Below, one piece after another: positions 37,719 through 44,874 of a stretch of DNA of 64,000 nt. The notes below the pieces were generated by a model, which saw nothing but the letters and a program-made list of their open reading frames with translations, was not told the DNA's origin and searched no databases. This DNA comes from an uncultured Christensenellaceae bacterium (lineage in GTDB: Bacteria > Bacillota > Clostridia > Christensenellales > Borkfalkiaceae), in assembly GCA_910588465.1 (NCBI GenBank), contig CAJUOP010000012.1:1-64000 (forward strand). The letters run 5' to 3'. The first letter of the stretch is position 1. Every line of letters starts with the position of its first letter. A program made the position numbers and the translations under genes.

Positions 37719-38597
37719 TTATTCCTCCACGCCTTTCCGCGATACGCGGATGAGTGCGGGAATAAACGTAAAGGGGGAAATAAGCATTGCCGCCATCGCG
37801 CAAAACAGCACGGTAACCAGAAAGAACAGCAGTTTAATAAACGCAAACAGTAATTTTACGACGATCAGAAAAATAAATCCGTCTAAATCGAGGGTAAAAA
37901 TAATGCCGGGCATATTGGGGATAAATCCGCCGCCGAGGCAGCAGCTCCTTACCGCGCCGCCCCAGAACATTTGCGAGGTGAACGAAAAGATGAGGGCGGT
38001 TAAAATAGCTGTTCCGCCGATTGCCTCGCCGATATAGTCGCCGCCCGCTACGATGATACTGATAATAAACAGAACCAGCGCCGCTCCCGCGATTACGCCG
38101 CCCCAGATAAGCCCCTTATTCCGAGCGCGTTTGATGTTCGCTTTTTGCGCCCATATCCGTTGCTGCGCCTGTCTTTCCGCTTCCGCGCGTTTCCGCTCCT
38201 CCGCTTCTTTTTTCTGTTGTTCCTGCAATCGAATCCGTTCGGCGCACGGCTTGCATACCGTTTTCTGTCCGATGATCAGAACTTCTTCTTGATAAAGCGC
38301 CTTTCCGCACACGGTGCATACGCCCGCGATCTGCTGCACGGGCGAAGCTTCCGCCGCGGACGCTTCGGCGATTGCGACCTGCTCTCCGAGTAGTTCTCCG
38401 TTCTCTTCGAAATAGCTTAACGGAACACGGAACAGCTTCGAGATTTTAGACATGGTTTCAAAGTCCGGATGCGATTCTCCGCGTTCCCATTTCGAAACCG
38501 CCTGATAGGTTACGTTCAGCGCGTCGCCCAACTCCGCTTGCGTCATATTGTTCGTTTTGCGAAGCGAGGCGATTTTTTCGCCGTAGTTCATAAACAT
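37719..38597 (-). CDS. Membrane-anchored XRE-family regulator with zinc-ribbon
   Basis: A 292-residue protein: an N-terminal Cro/CI helix-turn-helix (about 3-60; MTQAELGDALNVTYQAVSKWERGESHP), a two-CxxC zinc ribbon (CTVCG...CKPC, about 95-125), a charged Glu/Arg/Gln coiled-coil, then three or four membrane segments to the C-terminus. This suggests a one-component regulator that senses something at the membrane. Start ATG at 38597 or 38591, both close to AGGAGG. Divergent from another XRE gene and followed by a lipoprotein gene. Confidence 0.85.
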   Translation of the reverse strand: MFMNYGEKIASLRKTNNMTQAELGDALNVTYQAVSKWERGESHPDFETMSKISKLFRVPLSYFEENGELLGEQVAIAEASAAEASPVQQIAGVCTVCGKALYQEEVLIIGQKTVCKPCAERIRLQEQQKKEAEERKRAEAERQAQQRIWAQKANIKRARNKGLIWGGVIAGAALVLFIISIIVAGGDYIGEAIGGTAILTALIFSFTSQMFWGGAVRSCCLGGGFIPNMPGIIFTLDLDGFIFLIVVKLLFAFIKLLFFLVTVLFCAMAAMLISPFTFIPALIRVSRKGVEE

Positions 38598-38625
38598 TTC
38601 TCCTCCTGCATTTTTTCATATTTTT

Positions 38626-38654
38626 ATCATATCAAATTGTAATTCAAACTTCAA
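38626..38654 (-). promoter_or_regulatory. Promoter of the membrane XRE regulator gene
   Basis: On the minus strand, TTGAAG (38654-38649), 17 bp, TATGAT (38631-38626). Confidence 0.6.
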
Positions 38655-38659
38655 CAGGA

Positions 38660-38679
38660 TTTTCTCAACCGTTATTTGA
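38660..38679. promoter_or_regulatory. Candidate XRE operator, copy 1
   Basis: TTTTCTCAACCGTTATTTGA. It matches the copy at 38793 at 18 of 20 positions. It lies 5 bp upstream of the -35 of the reverse-strand promoter and contains TCAA/TTGA arms. Confidence 0.5.
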
Positions 38680-38789
38680 ATTATTGTATTTTTCGGGGAA
38701 TTGTGCGGTATTTCGGGGCATTTTAAAATATTTTAGCACAATCCGAAGCATAAGGCAACTAAATTGCGCGTTTAGAACTCAATAGAGCA

Positions 38790-38818
38790 TTATTTTCTCA
38801 ACCGATAATTGATATAAT
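38790..38818 (+). promoter_or_regulatory. Promoter of the small XRE gene, leaderless layout
   Basis: Weak -35 TTATTT (38790-38795), 17 bp, TATAAT (38813-38818). The ATG at 38825 is only 6 bases after the -10. Confidence 0.5.
38793..38812. promoter_or_regulatory. Candidate XRE operator, copy 2
   Basis: TTTTCTCAACCGATAATTGA. It occupies the spacer and ends directly at the -10 of the forward promoter, where a bound repressor would block RNA polymerase. Confidence 0.5.
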
Positions 38819-38824
38819 AATAAC

Positions 38825-39067
38825 ATGACGATGGGAGAAGCGGTCGCAAAACGAATAGAGGAATGTTTGTCCGAACGGGGAATCACTGTGTACAGATTGG
38901 CACAAAACGCCTGTTTGCCCACGTCTACCGTTTGGAATTTATTTAACGGACATACGAAGAGCCCCACGCTTACGATTTTGTTTCGTATCTGCGAGGGGTT
39001 GGAAATTTCGGTGGAAGAGTTTTTAAACTGCGATTATTTCAAAACGGAAAATCTGGATCTGGATTAA
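38825..39067 (+). CDS. Small XRE-family DNA-binding protein
   Basis: An 80-residue Cro/CI-type helix-turn-helix protein (VYRLAQNACLPTSTVWNLFNG; TILFRICEGLEISVEEFL), with little beyond the DNA-binding domain. No ribosome binding site; the -10 box ends 6 bases before the ATG, so the message is likely leaderless. Candidate operators flank it and the divergent regulator gene. Confidence 0.85.
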   Translation: MTMGEAVAKRIEECLSERGITVYRLAQNACLPTSTVWNLFNGHTKSPTLTILFRICEGLEISVEEFLNCDYFKTENLDLD

Positions 39068-39089
39068 AGAGCGGGGAACCGCTCTTTTT
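39066..39089 (+). terminator. Terminator after the small XRE gene
   Basis: AAAGAGCGG, loop GGAA, CCGCTCTTTTT. It overlaps the stop codon region of the XRE gene. Confidence 0.8.
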
Positions 39090-39103
39090 CGTTGCGGAAA
39101 GGG

Positions 39104-39133
39104 GAATCGGACAAGCGCGCCGCGGCATACAAT
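39104..39133 (+). promoter_or_regulatory. Sigma-E-type sporulation promoter of sigK
   Basis: CATACAAT (39126-39133) equals the Bacillus subtilis sigma-E -10 consensus, with GAATCGG (39104-39110) 15 bp upstream as a partial -35. In B. subtilis sigK is transcribed by sigma-E. Confidence 0.5.
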
Positions 39134-39150
39134 AACCGAGAGGTGAACGT

Positions 39151-39852
39151 ATGCTGGAAATGTTTTACGCCGTGTTGGGACGGCTGTTCTTTTTTACGGG
39201 GTCGGTAGCGGACGGGAGCTCTTATCCCCAGCCGCTTTCCGCCGAGGATGAAGAAAAGTATTTAAAGCTTGCCAAGGCGGGCGACAAGCACGCCAAGGAT
39301 ATGTTGGTAAAGCACAATATGCGGCTGGTCGCGCACATCGTAAAAAAATACAACGGCGCGGCGGAAACGGACGACATGATTTCGGTGGGCAGCATCGGAC
39401 TGATCAAGGCGATCAATTCTTACGAGGCGGGGCACGGCACGCGGCTTGCGACGTATACGGCGCGGTGCATCGAAAACGAAATTTTAATGCTCATCCGCGC
39501 GGGGAAGAAGCATAAAAACAACGTTTCGCTTTCCGACCCCGTGAGCTTGGATAAGGACGGCAACGAGCTCACCATTATGGACCTGCTCTTCGAAAAAGAG
39601 GACAAAGTATTCGGGAGCGTGGAACAGTCGCTCATGCAGGAAAAATTCCTCTCCGCCGTACGGCAGCTTTTAACCGAGCGCGAAACGCTGATCATCTGTA
39701 TGCGATACGCGCTTGCGGGCGGGGTCCCGCTTGCTCAGCGCGAAGTGGCGCAAAAGCTGAAAATTTCCCGTTCGTACGTTTCCCGAATCGAGAAGCGCGC
39801 CATCGAAAAGCTGCGCAACGGGCTAAGACGCTCGGATTTTTTGTGCGATTAG
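39151..39852 (+). CDS. sigK: Sporulation sigma factor SigK
   Basis: A 233-residue sigma-70 family factor for late mother-cell transcription. Region 2 (LVAHIVKKYNGAAETDDMISVGSIGLIKAI, RLATYTARCIENEIL) and region 4 (REVAQKLKISRSYVSRIEKRAIEKL) are complete, and the SLSDPVSLDKDGNELTIMDLL linker is characteristic of SigK/SigE. The N-terminal hydrophobic pro-sequence (MFYAVLGRLFFFTG) suggests proteolytic activation. The gene is uninterrupted, with no skin element. RBS GAGAGGTG. Confidence 0.92.
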   Translation: MLEMFYAVLGRLFFFTGSVADGSSYPQPLSAEDEEKYLKLAKAGDKHAKDMLVKHNMRLVAHIVKKYNGAAETDDMISVGSIGLIKAINSYEAGHGTRLATYTARCIENEILMLIRAGKKHKNNVSLSDPVSLDKDGNELTIMDLLFEKEDKVFGSVEQSLMQEKFLSAVRQLLTERETLIICMRYALAGGVPLAQREVAQKLKISRSYVSRIEKRAIEKLRNGLRRSDFLCD

Positions 39853-39872
39853 CGCGGAATTTGCGAAAACGG

Positions 39873-39901
39873 TTGTAATTTGTCGGATTCGGTGATATAA
39901 T
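39873..39901 (+). promoter_or_regulatory. Promoter of the DUF368 gene, near-leaderless
   Basis: TTGTAA (39873-39878), 17 bp, TATAAT (39896-39901). The ATG at 39910 leaves a leader of 0-3 nt. Confidence 0.65.
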
Positions 39902-39909
39902 AAAAGGGT

Positions 39910-40890
39910 ATGGAAGAGAAACAAAACGAGAATTCGCAAAACGGACTGCCGAACAGCGAACCCGAAGAAGAGAAAAAGCAAAACCGAATTATCGGTTTTT
40001 TATCCGATATTTTACGGGGCGTCGCCATCGGCGTAGCGTTTATTATCCCCGGATTTTCGGGCGGCTCGGTCGCCGCGATCCTCGGGATTTACGAGCGTTT
40101 GGTGGGGGCGATCGCCGATATCTTCAAGCACTTTAAACAAAGTTTTATTACGCTGTTGCCGATCGCGATCGGAATGCTGCTCGGGATCGCCGCGCTCATT
40201 TTGCCCATTCAGTGGGGGTTAAGGCATTATCCCATTCCTACCGTAATGCTGTTCGTGGGGTTGGCGCTCGGCGGGCTTCCCTCGATCACCGAAAAGCTCA
40301 AGGGGGCGAAATTTTCGTGGAAGTATGCGCTTGCGTGCGCGGTGCCGCTGATCGCGGCGGCTTCGCTCAGCTTTTTGCCGCTTGCGGGCGACGTGAATTT
40401 ATTCGAGCTGAGCGTCGGCGGATATTTTCTGCTGATCCTTATCGGCGCCGTGGGCAGCTGCGCGCTGGTCGTGCCGGGGATTTCGGGCTCGATGCTGCTG
40501 CTGATTTTCGGGTATTATAACCCCGTCGTCGCGCTCGTAACCGACCATTTGCTGCACGGGGCGGACGTGGGGATTTGTATCGCCGTACTTGCGTGCCTTG
40601 CCGTGGGCGTGGTCGCGGGATTCTTTGCTATTTCCGTTTTAATGAAGTTTTTGCTGAAAAAGTATCCGCGCGGAACGTATTACGCGATTTTAGGATTTAT
40701 CGTGGGCTCGGTGCCCGCCGTGTTCGTTTCTACGATTCGCGAAGCCGCGCCCGAGCTGTCCGCGCTGTATTCTTCGCCCTGGTACTGGGTGATCGCGGTG
40801 CTATTGTTTGCTGTGGGGGTCGCGCTCTCGTTCCTGCTTGTACGGTATGCCAAGAAAAAAGAAAAGAAAGAAGAAAAGCCGCTCGGTTAA
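39910..40890 (+). CDS. DUF368 membrane protein (PopT-like undecaprenyl-phosphate translocase)
   Basis: A 326-residue membrane protein with a charged N-terminal tail (about 1-30), eight or more hydrophobic segments and the family motifs GVAFIIPGFSGGSVAAILGIYERL and LVVPGISGSMLLLIFGYYNPV. DUF368 proteins (PopT) have been reported to recycle undecaprenyl phosphate across the membrane for cell-wall synthesis. No ribosome binding site precedes the ATG. Its stop codon lies inside the loop of its own terminator. Confidence 0.88.
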   Translation: MEEKQNENSQNGLPNSEPEEEKKQNRIIGFLSDILRGVAIGVAFIIPGFSGGSVAAILGIYERLVGAIADIFKHFKQSFITLLPIAIGMLLGIAALILPIQWGLRHYPIPTVMLFVGLALGGLPSITEKLKGAKFSWKYALACAVPLIAAASLSFLPLAGDVNLFELSVGGYFLLILIGAVGSCALVVPGISGSMLLLIFGYYNPVVALVTDHLLHGADVGICIAVLACLAVGVVAGFFAISVLMKFLLKKYPRGTYYAILGFIVGSVPAVFVSTIREAAPELSALYSSPWYWVIAVLLFAVGVALSFLLVRYAKKKEKKEEKPLG

Positions 40891-40906
40891 CGAGCGGCTT
40901 TTTTAT
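40875..40906 (+). terminator. Terminator overlapping the DUF368 stop codon
   Basis: AAGCCGCTCG, loop GTTAA (contains stop TAA), CGAGCGGCTT, then T-run. Confidence 0.9.
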
Positions 40907-40925
40907 TCGTTCGGTATAGTCAACT

Positions 40926-41028
40926 TGTCATTCCGAGGGGCGGCAGCGCCGCCCCGTGGGAATCTTGTACAGAAGTATGCGGACTGCGTGGGGTGGGATT
41001 ATACGGCTGTGCCTCAGAATGACAAATG
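40926..41028. repeat. GTCATTC...GAATGACA modular intergenic repeat, cluster 1
   Basis: One unit reads GTCATTCCGAGG, a GGGCGGC/GCCGCCC hairpin, GTGGGAATC; a second, inverted unit reads GGGATTATACGG...CTCAGAATGACA. It belongs to the same family as the clusters at 41383, 44380 and 56935. Confidence 0.7.
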
Positions 41029-41054
41029 AACGACTTTCCATTTTGGACAGTACG

Positions 41055-41083
41055 ATTTTAATCTGTTTTATTTGTGATACAAT
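41055..41083 (+). promoter_or_regulatory. Promoter of the Cys4 protein gene, leaderless layout
   Basis: TACAAT (41078-41083) with only a weak -35 (ATTTTA, 41055-41060). The ATG at 41090 follows after 6 bases. Confidence 0.4.
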
Positions 41084-41089
41084 CGGGAT

Positions 41090-41371
41090 ATGGAACAGAA
41101 TAAATGTAATAATTGCAGGTATTTTTTACGCCATTATGTAAAGTACGGAGCACGCTTTATCGGAATTGTTGTCGGGCATTGTATCCATCATGATTTGGAC
41201 CCTCGCACGAGAAAAAAAGTAAATATGCACTTTTCTTGTGATGATTGGGAACCCGTTGCAATACAAAGAGAGGAACGAAAAGTTTCGGTTACAAAGGCGA
41301 TTCATGCGATCGCGAATGATTTAAATGAAATAAAACAAATTTTAATCGACGATAACAATTTGGAAGAGTGA
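41090..41371 (+). CDS. Small cysteine-containing hypothetical protein
   Basis: A 93-residue protein with four Cys (CNNC at 6-9, then Cys near 31 and 50: GHCIHHD, FSCDDWE) and His residues nearby, suggesting a small metal-binding (zinc or iron-sulfur) site. The C-terminal half is a charged helix. Related small proteins with the pattern KCxxCxYF...C...CxxWE are common in Clostridia; no function is known to me. Leaderless start, with no ribosome binding site. Confidence 0.75.
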   Translation: MEQNKCNNCRYFLRHYVKYGARFIGIVVGHCIHHDLDPRTRKKVNMHFSCDDWEPVAIQREERKVSVTKAIHAIANDLNEIKQILIDDNNLEE

Positions 41372-41382
41372 AATAATGACAG

Positions 41383-41690
41383 TGGTTGGGATTCCCGCGG
41401 TCGCGCCGCTCCCTCGGAATGACAGTGGTCGCCCCTTAGACATACTGCTCCGCCGTTTCTGTCATGCTGAGCGAAGCGAAGTATCCCATGGGGCAAAGGG
41501 CGGACTGCGTTAGGAGGGATTCCCGCGGTCGCGCCGCTCCCTCGGAATGACAGTGGTCGCCCCTTAGTCATGCTGCCCCGCCGTTTCTGTCATACTGAGC
41601 GAAGCGAAGTATCCCATGGGGCAAAGGGCGGACTACGTTGGGAGGGATTCCCGCGGTCGCGCTGCTCCCTCGGAATGACAGGGGGCGGGG
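41383..41690. repeat. 128-bp tandem repeat, 2.3 copies, cluster 2
   Basis: Copies start at 41391, 41519 and 41647 (exact 128-bp period). Each has ATTCCCGCGGTCGCGCYGCT...CGGAATGACAG followed by GTCATRCTGAGCGAAGCGAAGTATCCCATGGGGCAAAGGGCGGAC (split: GTCAT, CTGAGCGAAGCGAAG, TATCCCATGGGGCAAAGGG). The last copy is truncated. It fills most of the 469-bp gap before the ABC-F gene. Confidence 0.85.
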
Positions 41691-41784
41691 TTGTGTCTTA
41701 AAATGGCGGTTGGGAATAGGTTTTTATTCCTCATCGCCGCCGTACATTTCAGCATAAAACAATAAAAAATTGACCTGCGAACGA

Positions 41785-41813
41785 TTGATTTACACGCCGC
41801 ATTATGGTATAAT
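41785..41813 (+). promoter_or_regulatory. ABC-F gene promoter
   Basis: TTGATT (41785-41790), 17 bp, TATAAT (41808-41813). Confidence 0.75.
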
Positions 41814-41840
41814 ATACCTATTAACTGTACGGAGCGGAAA

Positions 41841-43418
41841 ATGTTACAAGTCAACAATGTCAGCCTGCAATACGGCAGCAAGAAATTATTCGAGGACGTG
41901 GACCTCAAATTTACCAAGGGAAACTGCTACGGGATCATCGGCGCGAACGGCGCGGGGAAGTCCACGTTTTTAAAGGTGCTTTCGGGAGAGATCGAGCCCA
42001 ACAAGGGAGACGTTTCGCTCGGCAAAAACGAGCGTATGTCCGTTCTGGCGCAGAACCAAAATAAATACGACGCCGAAACGGTGTTAAGAACGGTCATGCT
42101 CGGGCATAAGCGGCTTGTGGAGATCATGGACGAAAAAGACGCGCTTTACGCCCATGCCGAATTTACCGAAGAGGATGGCGTGCGCGCCTCCGAGCTCGAA
42201 AGCGAGTTTGCCGAGTTGGGCGGCTGGGAAGCGGAGAGCGAGGCGGAAACGCTTTTAAACGAGTTGGATATCCCGTCCGAATATCATTATATGCTCATGT
42301 CCGATTTAGACGCCAAGCAAAAGGTGCGCGTGCTGCTGGCGCAGGCACTGTTCGGCAATCCCGACGTGCTGTTGCTGGACGAGCCTACCAACAACCTCGA
42401 CTTAAAGACGGTGCGCTGGCTGGAAAATTATCTGCTCGATTTCGAGAATACGATCATCATCGTATCGCACAACCGTCACTTTTTAAATAAAGTCTGCACG
42501 CATATCTGCGACGTGGACTTCGGCAAAATCAATCTGTTTTTGGGCAATTACGATTTTTGGTACCAGACCTCGCAGTTGTTGGCGCGCCAGCAAAAAGACG
42601 CCAACAAAAAGGCGGAGCAGCGCGCGCAGGAGTTAAAGGACTTTATTGCCCGCTTTGCGGCGAACGCGAGCAAGTCCCGTCAGGCGACCTCGCGCAAAAA
42701 GGAGCTGGAACGGCTGACCATTTCCGACTTTAAGCCCTCCCTCCGCAAATATCCGTTTATCGACTTTAAGTACGAGCGCGAGATCGGAAACGACATCCTT
42801 TCCGTGGAGGGGCTCACCAAGGAGGGCTTTTTCGAGGATATTTCGTTTACCGTGCAGAAGGGGGATAAAATCGGGATCCTGTGCGATAAGTCCACTTCGG
42901 TCACCATGCTTTACGACGTGCTCATGGGCAAAGAGCAGAGCGACGCGGGCACGGTGAAGTGGGGAAAAACGATCCTCGCTTCCTATTTTCCTCAAAACAA
43001 TTCGGAATTTTTCGAGGATTGCTCGCTTACCCTGGTGCAGTGGCTATCGCAGTTTTCCAAGGATCATTACGAAGAGTACCTGCGCGGCTGGCTGGGCAGA
43101 ATGCTGTTTTCCGGCGAAGAGGCGTTAAAGGAAGCCAACGTGCTGTCGGGCGGGGAAAAGGTGCGCTGTATGCTTGCCAAAATGATGTTGGAGGGCGGAA
43201 ACTTCCTGATTATGGACGAGCCGACCAACCACCTCGATTTGGAATCTATCACCTCGCTGAACAACGGTTTGACCGCGTTTAAGGGCTGTATGCTGGTAAC
43301 CTCGCACGACCAGGAACTGATGAATACCGTATGTAACCGTATTATCGTGCTTGACGGCGGAAAGAAATTCGATAAGAGCGTTACCTTCGACGAATACGTG
43401 GAAATGACTAATTCGTAA
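41841..43418 (+). CDS. ABC-F family ATPase (YbiT/YkpA-like translation factor)
   Basis: A 525-residue soluble protein with two ABC nucleotide-binding domains and no membrane part. The first domain has an intact Walker A (GANGAGKST) and Walker B (LLLDEPTNN) but a degenerate signature (SDLDAKQKVR instead of LSGGQ). The second has an intact signature (LSGGEKVR) and Walker B (LIMDEPTNH) but a degenerate Walker A (ILCDKSTSVTML). The interdomain linker (about 240-300) is Lys/Ala/Glu-rich. ABC-F proteins act on the ribosome E-site. RBS CGGAGCGG. The mixed degeneracy resembles the YbiT branch. Confidence 0.9.
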   Translation: MLQVNNVSLQYGSKKLFEDVDLKFTKGNCYGIIGANGAGKSTFLKVLSGEIEPNKGDVSLGKNERMSVLAQNQNKYDAETVLRTVMLGHKRLVEIMDEKDALYAHAEFTEEDGVRASELESEFAELGGWEAESEAETLLNELDIPSEYHYMLMSDLDAKQKVRVLLAQALFGNPDVLLLDEPTNNLDLKTVRWLENYLLDFENTIIIVSHNRHFLNKVCTHICDVDFGKINLFLGNYDFWYQTSQLLARQQKDANKKAEQRAQELKDFIARFAANASKSRQATSRKKELERLTISDFKPSLRKYPFIDFKYEREIGNDILSVEGLTKEGFFEDISFTVQKGDKIGILCDKSTSVTMLYDVLMGKEQSDAGTVKWGKTILASYFPQNNSEFFEDCSLTLVQWLSQFSKDHYEEYLRGWLGRMLFSGEEALKEANVLSGGEKVRCMLAKMMLEGGNFLIMDEPTNHLDLESITSLNNGLTAFKGCMLVTSHDQELMNTVCNRIIVLDGGKKFDKSVTFDEYVEMTNS

Positions 43419-43457
43419 CCCGATCCTGTTTGAGTGAAAGTAAGGAAAATCGATATA

Positions 43458-43464
43458 TTCGACA
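43458..43464. promoter_or_regulatory. Spo0A box upstream of spo0A
   Basis: TTCGACA, the complement of the 0A-box consensus TGTCGAA, about 60 bp upstream of the spo0A -35. It suggests autoregulation. Confidence 0.45.
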
Positions 43465-43524
43465 TTATTTTACAAAATAACAAAAATAAAATATAAAAAT
43501 CTTTTATATTTTTACAAAAATCAC

Positions 43525-43553
43525 TTTACATTTACAAAATAGTGTTTTATAAT
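43525..43553 (+). promoter_or_regulatory. spo0A promoter
   Basis: TTTACA (43525-43530), 17 bp, TATAAT (43548-43553) in an A+T-rich 164-bp gap. Confidence 0.75.
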
Positions 43554-43582
43554 ATCCTTACAATCGCTTCAAAGGACAGAGT

Positions 43583-44329
43583 ATGAAAAAAGTAATAATC
43601 ATGGAAGGCAACGAAGCTTTTGCGGGGGAACTTGCAAAGCTGTTTCAGGAAGGCGGGTACGAGGTTTGCGGAATTACCGACGACGGCGCAGAGGGATTAA
43701 AGATTATGTCCAAGCATTCTCCCTCGGTTGCGGTAATGAGTTTGCTGCTGAAAAATCTCGACGGATTTTCGGTAATGGAAGAGGCGAAGCGCGAACAGCG
43801 CAAAACCGATTTCATTGTCTTGGGAAATTTCTCGGACGATAAGATCATCAACCGCGTGATAAACCTTGGCGCGCGTTATTATCTGATGAAGCCCGTTTCC
43901 GCTTCCGTCGTGTATGACCGCGCTGCGGAAATCGCGGAGGAGGTCGCGTTAAAGGAGCCCGTAGAACGCAAGCGCGCCAACACGCTGGACGAGAGGATCA
44001 GCAACATTTTTATTTCGATCGGAATTCCTCCGCACATTAAGGGGTACAGCTATCTGCGCGAGGGAATCAAAATGGCGGTTGCCGACCCGCACATTATCAA
44101 CAATGTGACGAAGGGACTTTATCCCGTGATCGGGGAGAAGTTTGCGACCTCCGCCAGCAAGGTAGAGCGCGCGATACGCCACGCCATCGAGGTGGCTTGG
44201 AACAGAGGTCGCATCGACGCGGTGAACGCCATCTTCGGCGCGCGCGTATACATCGGGACGGAAAAGCCCACGAACAGCGAATTTATCGCCCTTGTTGCCG
44301 ATAAGCTCATTTTAGAAAATATGATGTAA
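43583..44329 (+). CDS. spo0A: Sporulation master regulator Spo0A with degenerate receiver
   Basis: A 248-residue response regulator. The C-terminal DNA-binding domain (about 135-248) is very close to Bacillus Spo0A: GIPPHIKGYSYLREGI, SKVERAIRHAIEVAW, KPTNSEFIALVADKL. The N-terminal receiver keeps its length and fold pattern but not the active site. The acidic pair DD is E8-G9, the phospho-acceptor Asp56 is S53 (AVMSLLLKNLDG) and the conserved Thr is Gly; only the Lys (LMKP) remains. It therefore probably cannot be phosphorylated in the standard way. RBS AAAGGA. A 0A box lies upstream. Confidence 0.93.
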   Translation: MKKVIIMEGNEAFAGELAKLFQEGGYEVCGITDDGAEGLKIMSKHSPSVAVMSLLLKNLDGFSVMEEAKREQRKTDFIVLGNFSDDKIINRVINLGARYYLMKPVSASVVYDRAAEIAEEVALKEPVERKRANTLDERISNIFISIGIPPHIKGYSYLREGIKMAVADPHIINNVTKGLYPVIGEKFATSASKVERAIRHAIEVAWNRGRIDAVNAIFGARVYIGTEKPTNSEFIALVADKLILENMM

Positions 44330-44343
44330 CGGTTCGGCGTTAC

Positions 44344-44372
44344 GCCCTCTCTTAAAGGAGAGGGCTTTTTTT
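44344..44372 (+). terminator. spo0A terminator
   Basis: GCCCTCTC, loop TTAAAG, GAGAGGGC, then seven Ts. Confidence 0.92.
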
Positions 44373-44379
44373 GTTGCGA

Positions 44380-44742
44380 ATGGGATTCGCGCGGTCGCTG
44401 CGTTCCCTCGGAATGACAATGGAGGGGGAGGCGAACTGTCATTCAGAGGCGCGGCGTTGCCGCGCCGTGGGAATCTCATGGGTGAGTGACTACGTAAAGT
44501 GGGATTCTTCGCCCCGGAGGGGGCTCGGAATGACAGCGGTTGTGATTCTCGCGGTCGCTGCGCTCCCTCAGAATGACATTGGAGGGGAGGCGGACTGTCA
44601 TTCAGAGGCGCGGCGTTGCCGCGCCGTGGGAATCTTATGGGTGAGTGGACTGTGTAAAGTGGAATTCTTCGCCCCGAAGGGGGCTCAGAATGACAGAGGG
44701 TGGGATTCCCGCGGTCGCTGCGCTCCCTCGGAATGACAACGG
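44380..44742. repeat. 160-bp tandem repeat, 2.2 copies, cluster 3
   Basis: Copies start at 44384, 44544 and 44704 (exact 160-bp period). Each unit combines three modules: GATTCxCGCGGTCGCTGCG...GGAATGACA, GTCATTCAGAGGCGCGGC-GTT-GCCGCGCC...GGGAATC, and GATTCTTCGCCCC...GGGGGCTCRGAATGACA. The 545-bp gap between spo0A and the ArsR gene holds nothing else except terminator and promoter signals. Confidence 0.85.
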
Positions 44743-44874
44743 GGTCGCGGTTACTCTACTGAAGGACGACTACAAATGATAACGACAGAAAATACCATAA
44801 AGCGACGCAACCTCTTTATATGCGCAAGCGTGCAAGCGGTATACTTTCACAAAACAATAAAAAGAGGTATTTTT

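Noticed and set aside
39151..39852. SigE instead of SigK
   Set aside because: The linker and the hydrophobic pro-sequence fit SigK better, there is no adjacent spoIIGA, and the promoter is of sigma-E type.
42841..42905. Sequencing error in the second Walker A of the ABC-F gene
   Set aside because: The frame is open on both sides, and a degenerate Walker A at this place is known in the YbiT-like branch.
41383..44742. CRISPR array
   Set aside because: The repeats are 128- and 160-bp tandem units without short direct repeats and unique spacers, and no cas genes are present.
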